Shown here: positions 59,664 to 64,000 of the stretch, piece by piece
Layout: each line of letters begins with the position of its first letter
How positions within the stretch are numbered: the stretch's first letter is position 1
Assembly: GCA_040768665.1 (NCBI GenBank)
Contig: JAXGMN010000016.1
Location: 62,001 to 126,000 of the forward strand
From: JABWBD01 sp040768665
GTDB taxonomy: Bacteria > Planctomycetota > Planctomycetia > Pirellulales > Thermoguttaceae
Length of the DNA: 64,000 nt
Reading direction: 5' to 3'
Made by a program: the position numbers and the translations under genes
Notes under the pieces: model-generated
Told to the model about the DNA's origin: nothing
Seen by the model: only the letters and a program-made list of their open reading frames with translations
Databases searched by the model: none

Positions 59664-60380
59664 CTAAGTGGCTACTTCCAGAATCTGGAATTTCACTCCG
59701 CGCATGGGAGCGCCGCTGTTGTGAAATACAAGTCCGCCGTGCTCGTAACCGAGCAAGCTCTGGTGCGTGTGGCCGAAGTAAACGTTCTGCACCCCATCCG
59801 CAGGCCCCTGGCCGATGCACTCCAGGTAGGCGAGAATCCGCTTGGCCACAACCCGCTTGCGGTATCGTAGATAGGGGAACGGACGGTGTAAATGGGTCGC
59901 CACGACCAGGTCATAGAGGCGGCTCAGCAGCAGACCGCGCTGCTTGCGGTGGAGCCAGCGGGAACGTGCGTGGGTGAGCATCTCCTCGCTCATCACCCGG
60001 TCGGCCACATCACCGTGCAGAAAAATGCTGCTACCCAGTCGAAAATAGTAGGGATACCAGGACAAATTAGGGATCGCATTCTCCAGACTAACCAGTCGGT
60101 CGATGAACTCCTGGTGGAAATCGTGGTTGCCCAAAAGCAGGTGAAACTGGCAATTCCGATGCGGAGCCGACAGTTCGGCGAGCCACCGAATGGCGTCATC
60201 GACCGCGTGATGGATGGTGCGGGCCTGGGACCAGCGGAAGTCGAAGATGTCCCCACCGAGGATGAAATGCTCGGCGCCGGAAGCCGTCTCCAACAATCGA
60301 TCGAAATACCGATCGGCTTGGGAACGCCGAGCAAATAGGTGCAGGTCCGAGACAAAGTAGGTCTTCCCCATCGGCCTCAT
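59664..60380 (-). CDS. UDP-2,3-diacylglucosamine diphosphatase-like metallophosphoesterase
   Basis: 238 residues; an ATG three codons in (60371) is also possible. Calcineurin-type metal motifs occur in order: YFVSDLHLF, FILGGDIFDF, LLLGNHDFH, LHGDVAD, and VYFGHTHQ. The layout resembles LpxH, which cleaves UDP-2,3-diacylglucosamine in lipid A synthesis. It is placed next to a cardiolipin synthase, so an envelope lipid role is plausible but not proven. Confidence 0.82.
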   Translation of the reverse strand: MRPMGKTYFVSDLHLFARRSQADRYFDRLLETASGAEHFILGGDIFDFRWSQARTIHHAVDDAIRWLAELSAPHRNCQFHLLLGNHDFHQEFIDRLVSLENAIPNLSWYPYYFRLGSSIFLHGDVADRVMSEEMLTHARSRWLHRKQRGLLLSRLYDLVVATHLHRPFPYLRYRKRVVAKRILAYLECIGQGPADGVQNVYFGHTHQSLLGYEHGGLVFHNSGAPMRGVKFQILEVAT

Positions 60381-60407
60381 CGACTGTGCGGTCTCTCGGG
60401 TTGTGGA

Positions 60408-61844
60408 TTAGAGCAGCGGGCTGAAGAGCTTGGCGAAATTCGCCTTAAGCCTTCCTCCCCAAGTCCGGCTCGGTCCGTCCTCGAAGGTAGCAAGGTCAGA
60501 CATTCGTAAATAATTTTCTTGCAAGGCGCGAAGTTCGGCTACCGCTTCCACCCCCTGAAGCAGCACGTTCAGTTCGAAATTGAGATCGAACGAGCGGATG
60601 TCATAATTCGCCGAGCCAAATATGGCAAATTCATCATCCACGGCGAGCGTTTTCGCGTGCAGCATTCCCTCATGATACAAATAGACGTACACCCCTCCAT
60701 GCATGAGTTGTTCCCAGTAGAAGCTTCCGGCCGCATCAACCAATGGGTGGTCACTCCGCTTGGGGATAATCAGCGAGACGGCGACCCCGCGAAGCACCGC
60801 CAGCCGCAGCGCCAGCATCATCGCGTCGCTGGGAATGAAATAGGGTGAAGTAATCACGAGGTTCTGGCGAGCTCGAAAGATTGCTTCCACAAACAGGGCC
60901 TGAAACGCCTCAGTCGGAAGATCGGGCCCTGTCGGGGCTACCAGCATCGCCACACGCCCGTCCGCCTCTATGGGGGGGAATAGCTCGGGAGAATCGAGTA
61001 GTTGGCCCGTCTCGTGGAACCAGTCTTCCAGAAAGACCCCTTGCAGATCCCGGACAACGGGACCGGTGATCCGGGCCATCACGTCGTGCCACGCGCCGCC
61101 TCGACTATGCCCGTAGCTTGCTTCGACAATGTTCTGGGATCCGGTGAAGGCGATTGTCCCGTCGATGATCGCGAGCTTCCGGTGATTCCTGAGGTCGAGG
61201 CGGGCCAGTGGTCGCCGAAGGGGATTTACCGGCAGCGCCGGATAGGTTTCGACGCCGTGCGTACGCAGTTCCGGGGCGAGACTACGGCACATCAACCGGG
61301 AACCGACCGCGTCTGCTAAAACCCGGCAGTCCACCCCGCGACGACGAGCCGCAATCAGCGCGTCTCCCACGCGCCGGCCGACGCGGTCGTCGCGAAAAAT
61401 GTAGAATAGCAGGTGGACATGGCTTTGGGCCCCATCGATCGCCTCGACGACCCGATCGATTACTAGATCCGTGTCGGAAAAGAACTTAGCTCGGTTTCCC
61501 CCGACGATCGGCAGCCCCACGATCTGCTCGGCGAGCTCCGTGAGCGGATGGGGATCATGCTCCAGGGCAGCCGGCTCAAGATGCCGGGAGCCAAGCTTAG
61601 GGTATTCCGCCGATTCCAGGACCACACGGCCTTGTCGCCGGCGTCTGAGCCGTTGCCGTCCCAGACGGTTTTCCCCAATCAGGAGGTAAAAGGCCAGCCC
61701 GATCCAGGGCTCGAAGAAGACAATGGCGAGCCAAGCCAGGCAAGTGGCTGGCCGCTCTTTGCGGAGCACGATGATCGGAAGAACGGTCAGTCGGATTGCC
61801 CACTCGCTGATTGCCAGTAAATGGGTCCAGAAAAGGATGCTCAT
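60408..61844 (-). CDS. cls: Cardiolipin synthase (phospholipase D family)
   Basis: 478 residues from the ATG at 61844; a TTG eight codons upstream is in frame. Two N-terminal membrane helices (LLAISEWAIRLTVLPIIVL; LAWLAIVFFEPWIGLAFYLLI) precede two HKD domains. The active sites are NHRKLAIIDGTIAFTGSQN and LHAKTLAVDDEFAIFGSAN. It condenses two phosphatidylglycerols into cardiolipin. The C-terminal region matches the usual family length. It is in the same orientation as the phosphoesterase gene, 27 bp apart. Confidence 0.93.
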   Translation of the reverse strand: MSILFWTHLLAISEWAIRLTVLPIIVLRKERPATCLAWLAIVFFEPWIGLAFYLLIGENRLGRQRLRRRRQGRVVLESAEYPKLGSRHLEPAALEHDPHPLTELAEQIVGLPIVGGNRAKFFSDTDLVIDRVVEAIDGAQSHVHLLFYIFRDDRVGRRVGDALIAARRRGVDCRVLADAVGSRLMCRSLAPELRTHGVETYPALPVNPLRRPLARLDLRNHRKLAIIDGTIAFTGSQNIVEASYGHSRGGAWHDVMARITGPVVRDLQGVFLEDWFHETGQLLDSPELFPPIEADGRVAMLVAPTGPDLPTEAFQALFVEAIFRARQNLVITSPYFIPSDAMMLALRLAVLRGVAVSLIIPKRSDHPLVDAAGSFYWEQLMHGGVYVYLYHEGMLHAKTLAVDDEFAIFGSANYDIRSFDLNFELNVLLQGVEAVAELRALQENYLRMSDLATFEDGPSRTWGGRLKANFAKLFSPLL

Positions 61845-61897
61845 GACTTCCCCCGCAGGCAGACTCAAACGAACTGGTTGTGGCAGCTCAGCTCTGG

Positions 61898-61988
61898 TCT
61901 GATGAAAAAGGGGACAGGCACCGCAAGCAATAGTGGGTGCATGGGACTGAAGATCAAGGTCTTGCGGAGCCAGTCCCCTTTTTCATCA
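61898..61988. repeat. GGGGACAGGCACC palindrome, copy 5
   Basis: Left arm 61898-61927 (GATGAAAAAGGGGACAGG, CACCGCAAG). Right arm 61961-61988 (CTTGCGGAGCCAGTCCCC, TTTTTCATCA). It has the same A-A mismatches as the other copies. It lies between divergent genes. Confidence 0.85.
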
Positions 61989-62098
61989 CCCCAATTCAAC
62001 TTGGTTCTCAGATGGTGCAATATAGCACGACTTCGCCCCGAGCCCCCACTCCCCTGCCGTAGTTGTCGCCCGAGAATGCTGCGGTTACGATAGTTGCT

Positions 62099-63400
62099 AT
62101 GAAGCTCCCACCTGAAGGTGCACGTTGGCTGGTCTCTCTGCGTTGGCTGGCGATTGTGCTCATGTTTCTGACGATCTGGTTCTCGTCGGCGGTGCTCGAC
62201 GTTGTCGAACATCCCCTACCGCTCTACGCGGTGGGCCTCGCCGTCCTGGGTTACAACGCCCTCTTTCAACTCGGGCAACGCGACTCGGGGGGCGAACGGA
62301 ACGTAGAGCGGAATATCTTTCTTCAGGTTCTCCTGGACCTCGTCGCGTTGACACTCCTGCTCTACTTTGCCGACCTTCCCCGCAACCCGTTTCTGTTCTA
62401 CTTCGTCTTCCATATGATCATCGCGGGAATGTACTTGCGGGGGCGATTGCCGTACGTTTTCGCTGCCCTGGTGTCGGCCATGGTCGGGGCGGTGATGCTG
62501 CTGGAGTACCTGGGCTGGATCCCGACGTTTCCGCTGCGTTTTGGATCCGATCCGATCGGCCCGCGGTCACCGGACGGGCTTTACCTCCTCGCCGTCTTTG
62601 CGGCGTTTTCCAGCACGCTGTGGATCGCCGTCTACTGCACGACCTCGATCCGGCGCTACGTCGACCGGGCACACGCCGAGATCCGACAAAAAGAAAAGTT
62701 GCTGGGTATCGGGCAACTCGTGGCGGGAATCGCGCATCAGATCGCAAACCCTCTGGACGGTGTGCAAAACTGTTTGCAGCGGATCGGCGAGGGAGTCAAA
62801 GGCAACGCCCACCTTACCGAATACGTCCAGCTCATGACCGAGGCCCTGGAGCGAATCGAACGGACAGCCAAGCGAGTGCAGGCATTCGCCCGTCCCCGCG
62901 GTATTGAATTGCAGAGCACCGACGTGAATGCCGCCGTGGACGGTACGCTCCAGTTCCTCGGCAGCGGCATGGCCAGCGTGCGCATTGAGACCGAGCTGAC
63001 TCACGTGCCCCCGGTCCAAGGCGACCCGTACACGCTGCAGGAAGTCCTCTTCAACCTGTGCACCAATGCCCTGGCGGCCATGCCCGATGGCGGCACACTG
63101 ACCATTCGCACGACCGCACTGGGCTACAAGGATGAAGATCAGATGGGCTCGGTGGCGATCGAGGTGTCGGACACGGGCGTCGGCATCCCTCGCGTGCAAC
63201 TCGAAAGGATCTTCGAGCCGTTCTTCACCACCCGCGCAGAGTCGGGCGGCACCGGGCTCGGCTTGGGCTTGTGCCGCATGCTCATTTCCGAGATGGGCGG
63301 ACGGATCGAAGTCCGCAGCGTACTCGGCCAAGGGACCACGTTTACCGTCGTTCTCAATCCGGTCACCGAAGTCTTGGCAGTCACAGCGAAGGCAGAATGA
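62099..63400 (+). CDS. Membrane sensor histidine kinase
   Basis: 433 residues from the ATG at 62099. Five or six membrane helices span residues ~10-195. A dimerisation helix follows with the phosphorylated His in GIGQLVAGIAHQIANPLDGV. The ATPase domain has the N box VLFNLCTNALAAMPDGG, G1 VSDTGVGIP, and G2 GGTGLGLGLC. No HAMP or PAS domain is seen. It overlaps the regulator gene by ATGA, so the two form a two-component pair of the NtrB/NtrC type. Confidence 0.92.
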   Translation: MKLPPEGARWLVSLRWLAIVLMFLTIWFSSAVLDVVEHPLPLYAVGLAVLGYNALFQLGQRDSGGERNVERNIFLQVLLDLVALTLLLYFADLPRNPFLFYFVFHMIIAGMYLRGRLPYVFAALVSAMVGAVMLLEYLGWIPTFPLRFGSDPIGPRSPDGLYLLAVFAAFSSTLWIAVYCTTSIRRYVDRAHAEIRQKEKLLGIGQLVAGIAHQIANPLDGVQNCLQRIGEGVKGNAHLTEYVQLMTEALERIERTAKRVQAFARPRGIELQSTDVNAAVDGTLQFLGSGMASVRIETELTHVPPVQGDPYTLQEVLFNLCTNALAAMPDGGTLTIRTTALGYKDEDQMGSVAIEVSDTGVGIPRVQLERIFEPFFTTRAESGGTGLGLGLCRMLISEMGGRIEVRSVLGQGTTFTVVLNPVTEVLAVTAKAE

Positions 63401-64000
63401 GAATCCTGGTCGTCGACGACGAGAAGATCAAACGCGTCACCCTGGCCGACGATCTCGCCACGCAGGGGCACGAGGTTGTTGCTGCCGGCGATGGCGAAGA
63501 GGCCCTGCAGCAACTCGCCGGCGATCGCTTCGACGTGGTTGTCACCGACATGAAGATGCCGAAGGTCGACGGCATCGAACTTCTCAAATGGATTAAGCAG
63601 GGTCCCCTGGCCGATATGGAAGTGATCATGATGACGGCCTATGGAAGCATTCCCGTGGCCGTCGAGGCAATGAAGCTCGGGGCCTTCGATTTCGTCACCA
63701 AACCGTTTCGCAATGAAGACATTTTCCCGCTCATTGCGAGGATCGAGCGTGAGAGGCAGACCGGGCCGGCCCGGCCGGACGCGGCGATCGCCTCCGGCAT
63801 TGACGAGGCCATTGTCGGCTCATCACAGGCGATGAGCCGGGTGCGACGCATGGTCGAAATCTGCGCCCGGACCGATGCCAACGTGCTGCTTTGCGGCGAG
63901 ACGGGCGCCGGCAAGGATCTCATTGCATCGGTCATCCATCGGCACTCGCACCGCCAGGGCTTCCCCTACGTTAAAGTCGGCTGCACACTCTTCCCTCCGC
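63397..64000 (+). CDS. NtrC-family sigma-54 response regulator (partial)
   Basis: 201 residues before the window ends. The receiver has D7-D8, phospho-Asp51 in VVTDMKMP, T80 in IMMTAYGS and K102 in VTKPF. After a linker, the AAA+ domain begins with IVGSSQAMSRVRRMVEICARTDANVLLCGETGAGKDLIA, where GETGAGKD is the Walker A of sigma-54 activators. The ATG overlaps the kinase stop. It would drive sigma-54 transcription in response to the kinase. Confidence 0.93.
   Translation, partial: MRILVVDDEKIKRVTLADDLATQGHEVVAAGDGEEALQQLAGDRFDVVVTDMKMPKVDGIELLKWIKQGPLADMEVIMMTAYGSIPVAVEAMKLGAFDFVTKPFRNEDIFPLIARIERERQTGPARPDAAIASGIDEAIVGSSQAMSRVRRMVEICARTDANVLLCGETGAGKDLIASVIHRHSHRQGFPYVKVGCTLFPP

Overview
The window looks like part of a planctomycete chromosome (Pirellulales-like, inferred from content only). 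It is GC-rich and carries families typical of that phylum: a DUF1559 pilin-like protein with H-X9-DG-type C-terminus, a DUF1080 protein, two DUF4058 proteins, Uma2-family proteins, large secreted sugar-active proteins, a leucine-rich-repeat protein, and many standalone genes with few long operons. No rRNA, tRNA or CRISPR array was recognised.

Layout. 1-5.2 kb: a frameshifted PurF-like gene, DUF4058, and a tungsten/molybdenum aldehyde oxidoreductase coupled to a MoaD/ThiS-like protein. 5.2-11.4 kb: a strong promoter with a long untranslated leader, DUF1559 protein, lipoprotein, Tat-signal protein with a 15-bp tandem repeat, glycerophosphodiesterase, DUF1080, alpha/beta hydrolase. 11.7-15.3 kb: HEAT-repeat protein, pdxJ, dapA, glycosyltransferase. 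15.2-20.1 kb: a YhaN/YhaO (SbcC/SbcD-like) DNA-repair pair on the minus strand. 20.4-27.1 kb: trmL, GH88 hydrolase, an RHH-GNAT toxin-antitoxin module with visible promoter and operator, serine hydrolase, nitrilase-family enzyme, a nested palindrome, and a MazF-type toxin-antitoxin module. 27.3-29.4 kb: a large secreted protein.

29.4-39.3 kb is the accessory core. It holds one truncated and two near-full copies of a REP-associated tyrosine transposase (RAYT, HUH enzyme), each bounded by pairs of inverted REP palindromes. Then follow eight tandem copies (period 376-382 bp) of a fragment of an FG-GAP/VCBS protein gene, each separated by a REP pair. The array is interrupted by a 4.7-kb mobile element with four co-oriented, mostly overlapping genes, including two different DDE transposases, each with an intact catalytic triad.

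39.3-64 kb: LRR protein, Uma2 genes, UROD-family protein, tagaturonate epimerase, B12-binding radical SAM protein, GT2, hisF, large secreted protein, SirB1-like protein, single-domain receiver, M14 peptidase, DUF4058, pgk, metallophosphoesterase, cardiolipin synthase, and a histidine kinase coupled to an NtrC-type regulator cut by the window end. Scattered through this half are several families of palindromic repeats. One of them (GGGGACTGGCTCC...GGTGCCTGTCCCC) has conserved mismatches in its stem and forms the last codons of two unrelated genes.
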